NCBI GenBank assembly: GCA_934130085.1
Contig: CAKOXK010000005.1
Location: 1 to 64,000, forward strand
Source of the DNA: an uncultured Clostridia bacterium
GTDB lineage: Bacteria > Bacillota > Clostridia > TANB77 > CAG-508
Direction: 5' to 3'
Length of the DNA: 64,000 nt
A program made the position numbers and the translations under genes. The number at the start of each line of letters is the position of its first letter. Positions within the stretch are counted from its first letter, which is position 1. The notes under the pieces were generated by a model. That model saw only the letters and a list, made by a program, of their open reading frames with translations. It did not search any database and was not told the DNA's origin. Of this stretch, positions 1-9,406 are shown piece by piece.

Positions 1-119
1 TATTGTGATTGTTGTTGTCATTGCTATTGTTGTTGCTATTGTGATTGTTGTTGTCATTGCTATTGTTGTTGCTATTGTGATTGTTGTTGTCATTGCTATT
101 GTTGTTGCTATTGCTATTG
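1..119. repeat. 36-bp minisatellite upstream of ylmC
   Basis: Three exact 36-bp units (1-36, 37-72, 73-108) and the start of a fourth that decays near 119. The array runs off the left edge of the window. Read on the + strand it is an open frame of isoleucine, valine and alanine joined to ylmC without a stop, but the strong ribosome site just before position 140 argues that it is non-coding spacer. Confidence 0.9.
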
Positions 120-139
120 TCAGTGTTTGGAGGTGTTTT

Positions 140-373
140 ATGGCTCAAAAAGGTATGGATTTTAAGCATAAAGAGGTTATTAATATTTGTGATGGAAGAA
201 AACTTGGTTATGTACAAGATGTCTGTGCTAATTTAAAAACTGGCAGTATTACTTCTATTATCGTTCCTGGCACCTCTAAGCCTTTTAGTTTTCTTTCTGG
301 GAATGATGATATTGTAATACCTTGGGAGAAGATCAAATGTATAGGTGAAAATGTTATTCTTGTTGAAATCTAG
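140..373 (+). CDS. ylmC: YlmC/YmxH family sporulation protein (PRC-barrel)
   Basis: A 77-aa protein beginning MAQKG. The start at 140 is fixed by GGAGGTG four bases upstream; the longer open frame upstream is only the minisatellite. Residues such as DGRKLGYV and VPWEKI-like IPWEKIKCIG match the small PRC-barrel proteins of the YlmC/YmxH family, which are encoded near spoIIGA-sigE or in sporulation regulons in Bacilli and Clostridia. Its biochemical role is unknown; PRC barrels usually mediate protein or RNA contacts. A terminator-like hairpin follows at 548. Family assignment is good; function is not known. Confidence 0.82.
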   Translation: MAQKGMDFKHKEVINICDGRKLGYVQDVCANLKTGSITSIIVPGTSKPFSFLSGNDDIVIPWEKIKCIGENVILVEI

Positions 374-547
374 TTTATACTTTTTTTAATTTATATTTTA
401 ACTTGTATTTTATTTGCATCTATTTTGCATTCTGATTTATATTTTTATTTGCATTTATTTTACATTCTAATTTATATTTTTATTTGCGTTTTAACCTATA
501 TTTTTATTTGCAAAACACATTAGATTGTCTTTTCAAAATTTATTTTT

Positions 548-574
548 CTGTCAGACAAGTTCTGACAGTTTTTT
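548..574 (+). terminator. intrinsic terminator
   Basis: An 8-bp perfect stem (CTGTCAGA / TCTGACAG) with a 5-nt loop followed by six T. It would end ylmC transcription before spoIIGA. The 170 bases between ylmC and the hairpin hold only imperfect T-rich repeats. Confidence 0.8.
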
Positions 575-600
575 CATCTTTTTTATACTAATATATTTAC

Positions 601-1545
601 ATGACCATTTATTTAGATGTTATTTTCGTTGAAAACATGTTTATGAATTACATCATTTTATTTACTACTGGCTTTATTGTATATGGTTTTAGCTCTCACC
701 TACGATTTTACAAGTTAAGGTTATTCATTTCAAGTTTGATAGGAGCTATTTATGCAGTTTTATCTTATACAAAATTTTCAAATGTCTGTTGCACATTTAC
801 TGCAAAAATATTGGTTTCATTTTTGATGTGCTTCGTAACTTTTGGAACAAAATGTTTTTTTAAAATGACCTTGCTATTTTACTTAACATCATTTGCTACT
901 GGTGGAATTTCACTTGCAATGATTTATTTGTTTAATAGAAATAATCTTTACATTTCTAATCATACTCTTTTAGGTATTTACCCGATAAAAGTTAGCATTT
1001 TAGCAGGATTTATCGGATTTGCTATTATTCAAATTTCATTTGCTATTAATAAAAAATATTTAAAAAGTAAGGATTTGCTGTGCAATTTGCAAATTAATAT
1101 TTTAGGAATTACTTTTAATGTAACTGCACTTGTAGATTCAGGAAATACATTACAAGACCCATACTCCAAAGCAACAGTAATTGTAATTGAAAAAGATGTT
1201 GTTGAAAAGAATCTGAAATTAAAACTTGATTATTCTTCTCTTTTTGTGCCAATTTATTCACCTATTCATGAGAAAAATGAGAAGAATGAGAAAAATAATT
1301 ATTCTAATATTGCTTCACTTTCTCCGAGACTAATTCCTTTTCACTCTGTTGGTAGTGGCGAAAGAATGCTTATTGGAATTAAACCTACATCAGTTGAAGT
1401 TTCTCTTTTAGGTAATAATATATTTTTCAGATTATCTAGCAATAAAAAATTGCTCAAAAGTAATGATGTAATTATTGGTTTATATGATGGAAAAATTAGT
1501 AATAGTCATTCTGCTTTAATTGGTCTAAATCTACTTTCAAAGTAG
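601..1545 (+). CDS. spoIIGA: Sigma-E processing peptidase SpoIIGA
   Basis: A 314-aa membrane aspartic protease that activates pro-sigma-E in the mother cell after asymmetric division. The N-terminal half has about five hydrophobic segments, starting with the typical opening MTIYLDVIFVENMFMNY. The C-terminal domain carries the catalytic aspartate in ALVDSGNTL (about residue 180) and ends with the family's IGLNLL region. Length fits the family (about 300-310 aa). There is no visible Shine-Dalgarno site, but a TATACT box at 584-589 would put the transcript start within a few bases of the ATG, so the mRNA may be nearly leaderless. sigE, its substrate, lies directly downstream. Confidence 0.93.
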   Translation: MTIYLDVIFVENMFMNYIILFTTGFIVYGFSSHLRFYKLRLFISSLIGAIYAVLSYTKFSNVCCTFTAKILVSFLMCFVTFGTKCFFKMTLLFYLTSFATGGISLAMIYLFNRNNLYISNHTLLGIYPIKVSILAGFIGFAIIQISFAINKKYLKSKDLLCNLQINILGITFNVTALVDSGNTLQDPYSKATVIVIEKDVVEKNLKLKLDYSSLFVPIYSPIHEKNEKNEKNNYSNIASLSPRLIPFHSVGSGERMLIGIKPTSVEVSLLGNNIFFRLSSNKKLLKSNDVIIGLYDGKISNSHSALIGLNLLSK

Positions 1546-1642
1546 TTATAAATATTGTAGTTAGTAGTTAATAGTTAGTTGTTAGCTGTTGGTTTGTACT
1601 AGTTTTTATTACTCACTACTTATTGTTTACTGCTAATATGTT

Positions 1643-1800
1643 ACTACTTATATTTATTATTAATTGCTTATTATCTGCTACTTATATTTATTGTTTATTG
1701 CTTATTAGCTGCTACTTATATTTATTGTTTATTGCTTATTATTTGCTACTTATATTTGTTGTTTATTGCTTACCATTTGCTACTTATATTTATTGCTATT
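1643..1800. repeat. 34-bp tandem repeat between spoIIGA and sigE
   Basis: Units beginning GCTACTTATATTT start at 1677, 1711, 1745 and 1779, an exact 34-bp period, with a degenerate copy before them. The array fills most of the 300-base gap between spoIIGA and sigE; no gene or terminator is evident in it. Confidence 0.85.
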
Positions 1801-1845
1801 GTTTTATTATTTATTTATTTTTTATTTAAAAAGGAGGGAATTTTA

Positions 1846-2562
1846 TTGAATATATTTATAGCGATTAGAAAAATTTATAAAGATTTGCAAAATGATAATT
1901 TTAATGTTGACGATATTTTTTATGTTGGCGGAAGTGATGATTTGCCGGCTCCACTTAGTGCTTCTGAAGAGGAAAAAGCTATTAATGAACTTGCAAGCGG
2001 AAGTTTGGATGCTAAAAATCTTCTTGTTGAACATAATCTTAGGTTAGTTGTTTACATAGCTAAGAAGTTTGAAAATACCGGCGTTGGAATTGAAGACATG
2101 ATTTCAATTGGCACTATTGGTCTTATGAAAGCCATTAATACTTTTAATGTTAACAAGAACATCAAACTTGCAACCTACGCTTCTAGGTGCATTGAAAATG
2201 AAATTTTAATGTATTTGAGAAGAACAACAAAATTAAAGAGTGAAGTTTCAATTGATGAACCCTTAAATAGAGATACTGATGGTAATGAGCTTTTGCTTTC
2301 TGATATTTTGGGAACAAGCGAAGATTTAACCTCAGAAAGACTTGAAAATGAAGTTTATCAAAAGCTTTTAAAGACATCCATTTCTAAACTAAATAAGCGT
2401 GAGAAAAATATTATGGAACTTAGATTTGGCTTTCAGTCAGGAAAAGAAAAAACACAAAAAGAAGTTGCTGATATGCTTGGAATTTCACAAAGTTACATAT
2501 CCCGTTTAGAGAAAAAAATTATAAGTAAAATGAGAAAAGAAATTTTGAATCAAACAGGATAA
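1846..2562 (+). CDS. sigE: RNA polymerase sporulation sigma factor SigE
   Basis: A 238-aa sigma-70 family protein, the same size as sigma-E of Bacillus subtilis (239 aa). The start is TTG at 1846, preceded by AAGGAGGG; the upstream in-frame extension is the tandem repeat. The first roughly 25 residues would be the pro-sequence removed by SpoIIGA. Region 2 is visible in NLRLVVYIAKKFENTG and EDMISIGTIGLMKAI, region 4 in KTQKEVADMLGISQSYISRLEKK, the DNA-binding helix-turn-helix. It directs early mother-cell transcription in sporulation. It converges on ftsZ, separated by a bidirectional terminator. Confidence 0.93.
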   Translation: MNIFIAIRKIYKDLQNDNFNVDDIFYVGGSDDLPAPLSASEEEKAINELASGSLDAKNLLVEHNLRLVVYIAKKFENTGVGIEDMISIGTIGLMKAINTFNVNKNIKLATYASRCIENEILMYLRRTTKLKSEVSIDEPLNRDTDGNELLLSDILGTSEDLTSERLENEVYQKLLKTSISKLNKREKNIMELRFGFQSGKEKTQKEVADMLGISQSYISRLEKKIISKMRKEILNQTG

Positions 2563-2630
2563 TAAAAAAATTTACACTTCGCTTTATCTTACACAATATT
2601 TTAAATAATGTAATTTCTACTTATATGTTA

Positions 2631-2685
2631 AAAGAGTTTATTTTTATAGGGATTAAACTTATAAAAATAAACTCTTTCTTTTTAA
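2631..2685. terminator. bidirectional intrinsic terminator
   Basis: An 18-bp stem (AAAGAGTTTATTTTTATA and its complement) around an 11-nt loop, with A-rich and T-rich flanks on both sides. It ends both sigE (+) and ftsZ (-). Confidence 0.85.
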
Positions 2686-2706
2686 CATTTTATTTTAAAT
2701 CTTTTT

Positions 2707-3801
2707 TTATTTCTTATTCTTTTTTAGGAATGGTGGAATGTCTATATCAAGGCCGTCATTTCCAGGCATTGGTGTTGAAGCTTTTGTTGGCCAAGCTGTT
2801 TTTCCTATTGTTGTTTCTTTTGCTCCTGGTTCTTTGTCAAAGCCTGTTGCAATTACTGTTATTACTATATCTTCATCAAGACTCTTATCAATTACTGCAC
2901 CAAAGATTATATTTGCCTCTGGATCAACACTTCTTTGTACTAATTCTGCTGCTGTGTTAACTTCATGTAATCCTAAGTTTTCACCACCTGTAACATTGAT
3001 GATAACTCCTCTTGCTCCTTCTATTGTTGTTTCTAGTAATGGACTTTGAATAGCTTGTTTTGCGGCATCTTCTGCTCTGTTTTCACCTGAAGCTCTTCCT
3101 ATACCCATGTGAGCCATACCTGTATTTAACATTATTGTTTTAACATCTGCAAAGTCAAGGTTTACTAGTCCTGGTACTTTAATTAGGTCTGATATACCTT
3201 GAACACCTTGTCTAAGAACATCATCTGCCATTTTAAATGCTTCAAGCATTGTTGTTTTTCTATCAATTATTTGTAATAATTTATCATTTGGAATTACTAC
3301 TAATGTATCAACTTTACCTTTTAGACTTTCAATTCCACGTTCTGCTTGTGTTAATCTCTTTTTACCTTCAAATGTGAATGGTTTTGTAACAACTGCTATT
3401 GTAAGAATTCCCATTTCCTTTGCTATTCCTGCAACTATTGGTGCTGCACCTGTACCAGTTCCTCCACCCATACCAGATGTAACAAATACCATATCAGCTC
3501 CCTTAATTGCTTCTGATATTTCAGATTTGCTCTCTTCTGCTGCTTGTCCACCAATATCAGGGTTAGCTCCTGCACCTAAACCTCTTGTAATCTTTTCACC
3601 AATTTGTATTTTTGTACCTGCTTTTGAAAGCATAAGTGCCTGTCTATCAGTATTTATTGCAACAAATTCTACTCCTTCAATTCCAGAATCAATCATTCTG
3701 TTTACTGCATTATTTCCTGCACCGCCAACACCTATTACTTTAATTACTGCTGTATCGTTAGTATTAGTATTTTCTTCATAGCTATTATTATCCATTAACA
3801 T
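2707..3801 (-). CDS. ftsZ: Cell division protein FtsZ
   Basis: A 364-aa tubulin-like GTPase that forms the division ring. The G-box GGGTGTGAAP lies near residue 110, the N-terminal GVGGAGNNAVNRM nucleotide-binding strand near residue 25, and the T7 loop NLDFADVKTIM further on. The protein ends in a short linker and the conserved C-terminal peptide DIDIPPFLKK, which binds FtsA. AGGAGG precedes the ATG. It is cotranscribed with ftsA, 39 bases upstream. Confidence 0.97.
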   Translation of the reverse strand: MLMDNNSYEENTNTNDTAVIKVIGVGGAGNNAVNRMIDSGIEGVEFVAINTDRQALMLSKAGTKIQIGEKITRGLGAGANPDIGGQAAEESKSEISEAIKGADMVFVTSGMGGGTGTGAAPIVAGIAKEMGILTIAVVTKPFTFEGKKRLTQAERGIESLKGKVDTLVVIPNDKLLQIIDRKTTMLEAFKMADDVLRQGVQGISDLIKVPGLVNLDFADVKTIMLNTGMAHMGIGRASGENRAEDAAKQAIQSPLLETTIEGARGVIINVTGGENLGLHEVNTAAELVQRSVDPEANIIFGAVIDKSLDEDIVITVIATGFDKEPGAKETTIGKTAWPTKASTPMPGNDGLDIDIPPFLKKNKK

Positions 3802-3840
3802 AAAAGCTTCCTCCTAAAATTTATTTTATATAATTACTTT

Positions 3841-5067
3841 TTACGAATAAAAGAATTCTCTAACTTTTTCTAATATTTTTTTGATAAATCCTTCATTTGA
3901 GTTTGTATCAATACTACTTGATACTGATTTAGCAAAAGGTCTTGCTGCAACAAAGTTAACTAATGCATAAGCTGCTATATAATTAGGTTTTATTAAATTT
4001 ATTGTTTTTATTCCTGTTGCCATTTTTACTGGAATGTTTAGTGTAATTTTTCCTACAATGTCACTCTTACTAATATTAGTAATACCTTGGCCTGTAAGAA
4101 CTACAGTGTTAATATTCTGTTTTATTCCTTGATTTGATATATCTCTATTAACAAGTTCGAAGATCTGTTCAACTCTGGCTTCTATTATTTCTACAATATT
4201 TGAACTTTTAATAATTTTATTTCCATCTTTTACTGTATTTAGTACTACTTCATTATCATTATCAATATAAGATTTAAGTGCTAAACCATATTGTCTTTTA
4301 AGCTTTTCAGCCTCTTCATGTGAAATATTTAATACTAATTCTATATCATTGGTGATGTTACATCCACCAATTGGGATTGCATTTGTATATACAAATTTTT
4401 CACCATCAAATACACCTATATCAGTATTCTCGGCTCCAATATCAAGCAACATTACGTAGTCTTTTTGATCCGCCTCATCTAGAATAATGTTTTTCTCTGC
4501 AAGAGTTACTGGAACCATTCCGTCTATATCAATATCAACCTTTTTAAAAACATTTGTTATTGTTCGTATGTATTCTTTATCAGCTAACAAAACCTGCGCA
4601 TTTAGTACAAATGATGAACTGAATGCTCCTATTGGATCTTCAATAACTTTGCCATTATCTAGTACAAAATTATTAGTAACTACATCTATTAATTGTTTGC
4701 CTTCAGGTATATCAATATCTTTGGCCTGCATTAGTGCGTTTGATACATCCCTTGAAGATATTCCTGAATATTTGTCTTTTGCATCTTTCGTAACACTATT
4801 TTGAACAATAGTTACATACCTTCCTGGAATAGTTATATACGCAGAGTTAATCTTCATATTCATTTCTTTTTCTGCTTCTTCAATTGCTCCAGTTATTGAT
4901 TCAGCTAATTTTGCTTCATCTATTATTTTACCTTTTTGTATACCGTTGCTCTTTTTGCATGTGTTACAAATGACTTCAATTTGATTAAAATTATTGACTT
5001 CACCGACAACTAAACTAATCTTAGATGCACCTATATCGATGCCGACAATTATATCACCTATAGCCAA
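3841..5067 (-). CDS. ftsA: Cell division protein FtsA
   Basis: An actin-like ATPase of about 408 aa that tethers FtsZ to the membrane. Visible are phosphate-1 motif GIDIGASKIS, the 1C domain around residues 90-165, phosphate-2 LLDIGAENTD and adenosine motif VVLTGQG. The C-terminal FIKKILEKVREFFYS is an amphipathic helix fit for membrane binding. A longer frame starts at ATG 5091, but GGGAGG lies inside it, 8 bases before a TTG at 5067, so I prefer the TTG start (protein beginning with AIGDIIVGIDIG). ftsZ follows. Confidence 0.93.
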   Translation of the reverse strand: MAIGDIIVGIDIGASKISLVVGEVNNFNQIEVICNTCKKSNGIQKGKIIDEAKLAESITGAIEEAEKEMNMKINSAYITIPGRYVTIVQNSVTKDAKDKYSGISSRDVSNALMQAKDIDIPEGKQLIDVVTNNFVLDNGKVIEDPIGAFSSSFVLNAQVLLADKEYIRTITNVFKKVDIDIDGMVPVTLAEKNIILDEADQKDYVMLLDIGAENTDIGVFDGEKFVYTNAIPIGGCNITNDIELVLNISHEEAEKLKRQYGLALKSYIDNDNEVVLNTVKDGNKIIKSSNIVEIIEARVEQIFELVNRDISNQGIKQNINTVVLTGQGITNISKSDIVGKITLNIPVKMATGIKTINLIKPNYIAAYALVNFVAARPFAKSVSSSIDTNSNEGFIKKILEKVREFFYS

Positions 5068-5106
5068 AGTAACGTCCTCCCAATCTGTCATTTCTATTCT
5101 TGCCCT

Positions 5107-5135
5107 AGCATATATTATTTTAAAAAAAATGTCAA
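5107..5135 (-). promoter_or_regulatory. ftsA-ftsZ promoter, sigma-A type
   Basis: On the minus strand TTGACA (5135-5130), a 17-bp spacer and TATGCT (5112-5107), about 40-45 bases before the ftsA start. It gives ftsA-ftsZ its own promoter apart from the sbp-DUF881-ftsQ genes upstream. Confidence 0.75.
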
Positions 5136-5190
5136 TAGAAATCGAAATATTTCTGTAATAATTTCGTAACTATTTTGTAACAAATTTATA

Positions 5191-5550
5191 CTACTTTTTT
5201 TCCTTAGCTTTAGCAGATAATTTGTTTAAATAATACCTTCTAATTATGCCTAAATTGTTAAACATTCTTCCAACAAAAACAACTATTGCTGCTAAGTAAA
5301 TATCAACATTCAATTTCTGTCCTAAGTATGTTAAAAGCATAGCTAATACCGCATTAACAAAGAAGCCTGACACAAATACTTTTATATCAAAATTCTTTTT
5401 TATATTTGAAGCTATTCCACCAAATACAGTATCAAGTGCAGCAACTATTGCTATAGCTAAGTAATTTGATACAGTGTAAGGAATCGTTGGAAGTAAAAAA
5501 CCAAGGCCTACCCCAAGTAATGTTCCAATAATAATAAATATGATTGTCAT
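5191..5550 (-). CDS. sbp: Small basic protein Sbp (DUF1290)
   Basis: A 119-aa membrane protein with three or four hydrophobic helices and a basic C-terminus (RRYYLNKLSAKAKEKK). The central VGRMFNNLGIIRR is typical of the small basic protein family found beside ftsA-ftsZ and ylx genes in Bacillota. The molecular function is not established. It follows the DUF881 gene by 2 bases, so the two are translationally close. Confidence 0.85.
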   Translation of the reverse strand: MTIIFIIIGTLLGVGLGFLLPTIPYTVSNYLAIAIVAALDTVFGGIASNIKKNFDIKVFVSGFFVNAVLAMLLTYLGQKLNVDIYLAAIVVFVGRMFNNLGIIRRYYLNKLSAKAKEKK

Positions 5551-5552
5551 TT

Positions 5553-6272
5553 TTATTCTTCCTCCTTCAAATATTTTGAATTAATATCTCTTGAATATTT
5601 TGTTATAGTAATGTTCTTAGACTGTTCTACAGAAACTTGCAAATTTTCTGCTTTCATCAAATCAACAAAACCGCTATTCTTCATATTAAGCGTACTTAAT
5701 AGATAAGTTGTATCGCCTATCGCTTTAATTACATAAGGTGATGATATTCTAACATTTCCATACATTACTATAAAACTATCATTTATAGTCACAATATCAG
5801 TTAAATTGATAACTCTATTATCATTAATTGATATAGCCTCTGCTCCTGCATATTTTAGTTCATTTACAAGATATCTTAGTCTGTCTGATGTGTATGTTCC
5901 TTCATTTGTATCTGTTAGTGTGATTATAACCCCCTCACCTGTTACATCAGTAAGACCAAGTAAGTTTTTTTGTTGTTCTAGTTCATCATCAAGAAGCTTT
6001 CCTGCTTTTTCATTCTCATTTGAAGTAGCCTTATATTCTTTAATCTTATTTTCATTATCTTGATATTGAGCTTCTGCTTCTTCATACTTTGATTTGTAAG
6101 ACGCAATTTGAGTTTTAAGCTCATCTTCTCTTAGATCTTCAATATTTGATTTTCTATATTCATCAACACTCTTGAATTGTATAATTGTAGTCGTAACTAG
6201 CAGTATAGCTACTATTGCAATTGTAATTGACAAAACCAATTTATTTCTTTTGTCGTTTTTATCAAATTTCAA
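5553..6272 (-). CDS. DUF881 (YlxW/YlxX-like) membrane-anchored protein
   Basis: A 239-aa bitopic protein: one N-terminal membrane helix (about residues 13-29), a coiled coil (about 45-95), then an extracytoplasmic domain with the DUF881 signature VTGEGVIITLTDTNEG and AGAEAISINDNRV. It starts with TTG 8 bases after GGAGG. Paralogous to its upstream neighbour. The family sits in ftsQ-ftsA-ftsZ clusters in Bacillota; a role in division is inferred from context only. Confidence 0.85.
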   Translation of the reverse strand: MKFDKNDKRNKLVLSITIAIVAILLVTTTIIQFKSVDEYRKSNIEDLREDELKTQIASYKSKYEEAEAQYQDNENKIKEYKATSNENEKAGKLLDDELEQQKNLLGLTDVTGEGVIITLTDTNEGTYTSDRLRYLVNELKYAGAEAISINDNRVINLTDIVTINDSFIVMYGNVRISSPYVIKAIGDTTYLLSTLNMKNSGFVDLMKAENLQVSVEQSKNITITKYSRDINSKYLKEEE

Positions 6273-6292
6273 ATCAATCTCCTCCGTTCTAT

Positions 6293-7021
6293 TTAATTCT
6301 CACTCTCTTTGCTTTTTATATATTTCTGCGTTATAGCTCCATTATATTTCTTAATAGAAACACTACTCAATTTTTTTATATCAACTGATACATCTTCTTT
6401 CATCAAAGAAATGTATCCTCCTGGTCTACTAAGTGCTCCGTATAAACCTTCTTGGTTTCCTATTGCCTTAATTACAAAAGGTGAGCTTACCTTTTCTCCA
6501 TTTATTGATATAATATTTCCCGCACAAGTTATTGAAGTTTGGCTAACTATTCTTTGATCATTAATTGAAATAGCTTCAGCTCCAGCATTTGCAAGTTCAT
6601 TTACAATTTCTCTTAAATCTGCATCATGTACAAGATATTGGCTTATATTATCAGTTGCAACTTGATTTCCGACTTGTCCATCTTTGCAAGTTATTACAAC
6701 TCCTTCACCTGATACATTTGTAAGCCCAAGTAACATATTATATTGCTTCAATTCCTCTGTTTTATTATTTGCACTTTCATCATTATTAGTAGAAGCTTTA
6801 CGCTCTTTTTCAAGCTCTTTAGATGATTCTTCAAGTTTTATTGTCATTTTTCCATATTTCTCTTGCCATTCAAGAAGCTTATTTTTAAGCTCATCACTTG
6901 CAAAATTTGCAGTCACAGTTGACCCAGCAAGAGCCATTGTTCTAACTTGCAATGTTATTGCCATAGCTAGTACAAAGCAAATGACTGTTATAGTTATTTT
7001 TTTTACCATGCTTTCTTTCAA
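6293..7021 (-). CDS. DUF881 (YlxW/YlxX-like) membrane-anchored protein
   Basis: A bitopic protein of about 242 aa paralogous to the next gene: N-terminal helix, coiled coil (about 45-90), then VSGEGVVITCKDG and AGAEAISINDQRIV. GGGAGG stands 8 bases before a TTG at 7021; the first TTG of the open frame (7027) is too close to it and the internal ATG too far. It lies 15 bases after ftsQ. The tandem pair recalls ylxW and ylxX of other Bacillota. Confidence 0.82.
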   Translation of the reverse strand: MKESMVKKITITVICFVLAMAITLQVRTMALAGSTVTANFASDELKNKLLEWQEKYGKMTIKLEESSKELEKERKASTNNDESANNKTEELKQYNMLLGLTNVSGEGVVITCKDGQVGNQVATDNISQYLVHDADLREIVNELANAGAEAISINDQRIVSQTSITCAGNIISINGEKVSSPFVIKAIGNQEGLYGALSRPGGYISLMKEDVSVDIKKLSSVSIKKYNGAITQKYIKSKESEN

Positions 7022-7036
7022 AACCAATTCCTCCCA

Positions 7037-7945
7037 CTATGTATTTTTTGTAAAATAAGCCCTTTTCTCATTTAAGTTAACATTTACGTGAATAACTCCA
7101 TCTTCACCCTTTGTTCTGTTAACAATCTCCTTAACATACAAAAGCTTCGTTTCTAGGTTTGAATTATCACCAAGTTCAACCTTTTTACCCTCACTTTCAA
7201 GGTATAAAGAATAATTATTCTTTTCAATATTTATTGTTGTAATTAAATTTTCAATTCCTATATTATTGGCAATGTTTTTAATTTGTGAAATTACATTTAA
7301 CCTCTTCAAATCATCTTGGCACAATCTGTTACCTGGAATTATGCACTCTACTGATGTAATGTAACCTGTTATCTTTATTTTGTTTTCTATCTTATCTTTT
7401 GAAATTTCTAGAATATATCCTTGATTATCAATATATGCATAAGATGAAGCATACTCAAGCATATATGCTGTTTCTCTTTCTGTTACATTGATAATTATAG
7501 TTGATGGATAAATCTTTTTTATATTAACAGTATTTATGTAAGCATTCTCTTTTATTTTAGTTTTCAATTCTTTTGTTGTGACCTTAAAAATATTTGTGCA
7601 ATCAGGAATATTTGCCAAGCTTAAAATCGTATTTTCTGGTATATCTTTATTACCTGTTACTTCAACATTTTTAACGTAAAAAACAGGAGATAAAAGTAAG
7701 AGTATTAAAAGTATGACAATTGCAATAAACAAAGAAATACCCTTCATCATACTTTTATATGCTCTTATTTTATTTAATTCTTTAGCATTAAGTCTTCTTT
7801 TGATCCTTTGCTTTTCTCTCTTAGCCTCAGCCTTTTGTAGTTTTTTTAGTTCCTTTTGCTTCCTTTTATACAATGCTTTTTTTTGCTTCTGAATTTGCTT
7901 TAGCCTTTTTTTATTTACAGTTTCCTCTCGAATATTTTTTTGCAT
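7037..7945 (-). CDS. ftsQ: Cell division protein FtsQ/DivIB
   Basis: A 302-aa bitopic divisome protein. A long, very basic cytoplasmic tail (about residues 1-68, rich in KKRLKQIQKQKK-type runs) precedes one membrane helix (about 72-90), then a POTRA domain opening VKNVEVTGNKDIPENTI and a beta domain. The family bridges FtsL/DivIC with the septal synthase. It follows murA by 18 bases in the usual murA-ftsQ order. The ribosome site is weak (AAAGGG). Confidence 0.9.
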   Translation of the reverse strand: MQKNIREETVNKKRLKQIQKQKKALYKRKQKELKKLQKAEAKREKQRIKRRLNAKELNKIRAYKSMMKGISLFIAIVILLILLLLSPVFYVKNVEVTGNKDIPENTILSLANIPDCTNIFKVTTKELKTKIKENAYINTVNIKKIYPSTIIINVTERETAYMLEYASSYAYIDNQGYILEISKDKIENKIKITGYITSVECIIPGNRLCQDDLKRLNVISQIKNIANNIGIENLITTINIEKNNYSLYLESEGKKVELGDNSNLETKLLYVKEIVNRTKGEDGVIHVNVNLNEKRAYFTKNT

Positions 7946-7963
7946 CTGTACCAGCCCTTTATT

Positions 7964-9221
7964 TTAACTTGATTTTACTAATTTAACATTAGCACCTAAA
8001 GAGTTTAATTTTCTATCAAGATTTTCATATCCACGTAAAATATAATCCGCACCTTCAATTACAGATCTTCCTTTAATTGATAAAGCTGCTGTTAAAAGTG
8101 CCGCACCACCTCTTAAATCTTTACTTTTTACGTTTGTACTTTTTAACTTGCAAGGTCCTTCTATATTTATAACTCTGTCCTTAATAAAAATATTAGCACT
8201 CATTTTCATCAGCTCTTTACAATATTCAAATCTATTTTCAAAAATTGTTTCCTCTATTGTAGATTTTCCTTTGCATTTTGTCAATACACTAGCAAAAAGT
8301 GGGCCTATATCAGTTGGAAAACCGTGGATAAGGCATGGTTTTAACATCAACCTTATTTAAACTATTTTTACTCTTGATATAAATAGAATTATTATTTATA
8401 GTAACACTCATTCCCATACATTTTAAAGTTCTAAGAATAGCCATCATATCATTAGGCTTTACATTATTAACCCTTATGTTACTATTGGTGATTGCAGCCA
8501 TGCACAAGAAAGTACCCGCCTCTATTCTATCAGGCATTACCCTATAAATTACTGAATGAAGCCTTTTAACTCCCACAATTGTAATTTTACTAGTACCTGC
8601 ACCTCTCACAATAGCGCCCATTTTATTCAAGCAATTTGCCAAGTCAACAATTTCAGGCTCCCTTGCAGCATTGACAATAGTAGTAACACCATCTATATAA
8701 ATTGAAGCTAAAATAATATTCTCTGTAGCACCAACACTTGGAAAATCAAGCTTAATCTTACCTCCAACAATCTTCTTAGTACTGCACATTATTTTAGAGG
8801 CATCTTCTACAATATCAATACCCATCTGCTTAAAAGCCTTGATATGTAAATCAATTGGTCTTTTACCAATATTGCATCCACCCGGAAAATAAAAATTAGC
8901 TTTATTAAACCTACTAAGCAAAGCACCTGCTAAAATTACAGTAGACCTACATTTTTGCATAAGCTCTTTAGGAATTTCATATTTATTTACATTCTCGCTA
9001 GATATCGTGATTTTATCATATTTTCTGTTAACTTTGCAACCTAAAAATGTTAATATTTTCAATGTTGTTCTTACATCTTCTATATCAGGAATATTTACAA
9101 AAGTAACAGGATTTTCATTTAAAAGTGCAGTTGCAAGTATTGGAAGTGAAGCGTTTTTTGAACCTGAAACATTTACACTTCCTCTTAATTTCTTTCCTCC
9201 ATTTACTACAAAATTATACAT
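7964..9221 (-). pseudogene. murA: UDP-GlcNAc enolpyruvyl transferase MurA, frameshifted
   Basis: MurA makes the first committed step of peptidoglycan synthesis. Two overlapping frames encode one protein of about 418 aa: residues 1-303 in one frame, the rest in another. The catalytic cysteine loop is intact (PGGCNIGKRPIDLH), as is the substrate-binding VSGSKNASLPI. The switch is at 8332-8337: removing one C from CCACGG restores the conserved PYPGFPTDI reading. The C-terminal frame continues with ENRFEYCKELMKM and DLRGGAALLTAAL as in intact MurA. AAGGAG precedes the start. It is either a sequence error, a recent loss (many Bacillota have a second murA) or, least likely, recoding. Confidence 0.88.
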
Positions 9222-9406
9222 AATACTACTCCTTGTAAATCAATTATGTTATATATTATGTAATATGTTTATGATAAAGTTACTTGAAAGAGTCAGAAAA
9301 ATGTAAATAATGTAGAAAATGATAAATTGATAAATTAACAAACTAATAAACTAATAAACTAGTAAAATTCTTAATAATAAGATTATGCAATTATGCAATT
9401 ATGAAA

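Noticed and set aside
5..139. In-frame hydrophobic extension of YlmC made of 12-residue repeats
   Set aside because: A perfect ribosome site precedes the internal ATG at 140, and the 36-bp DNA repeat fully explains the extension.
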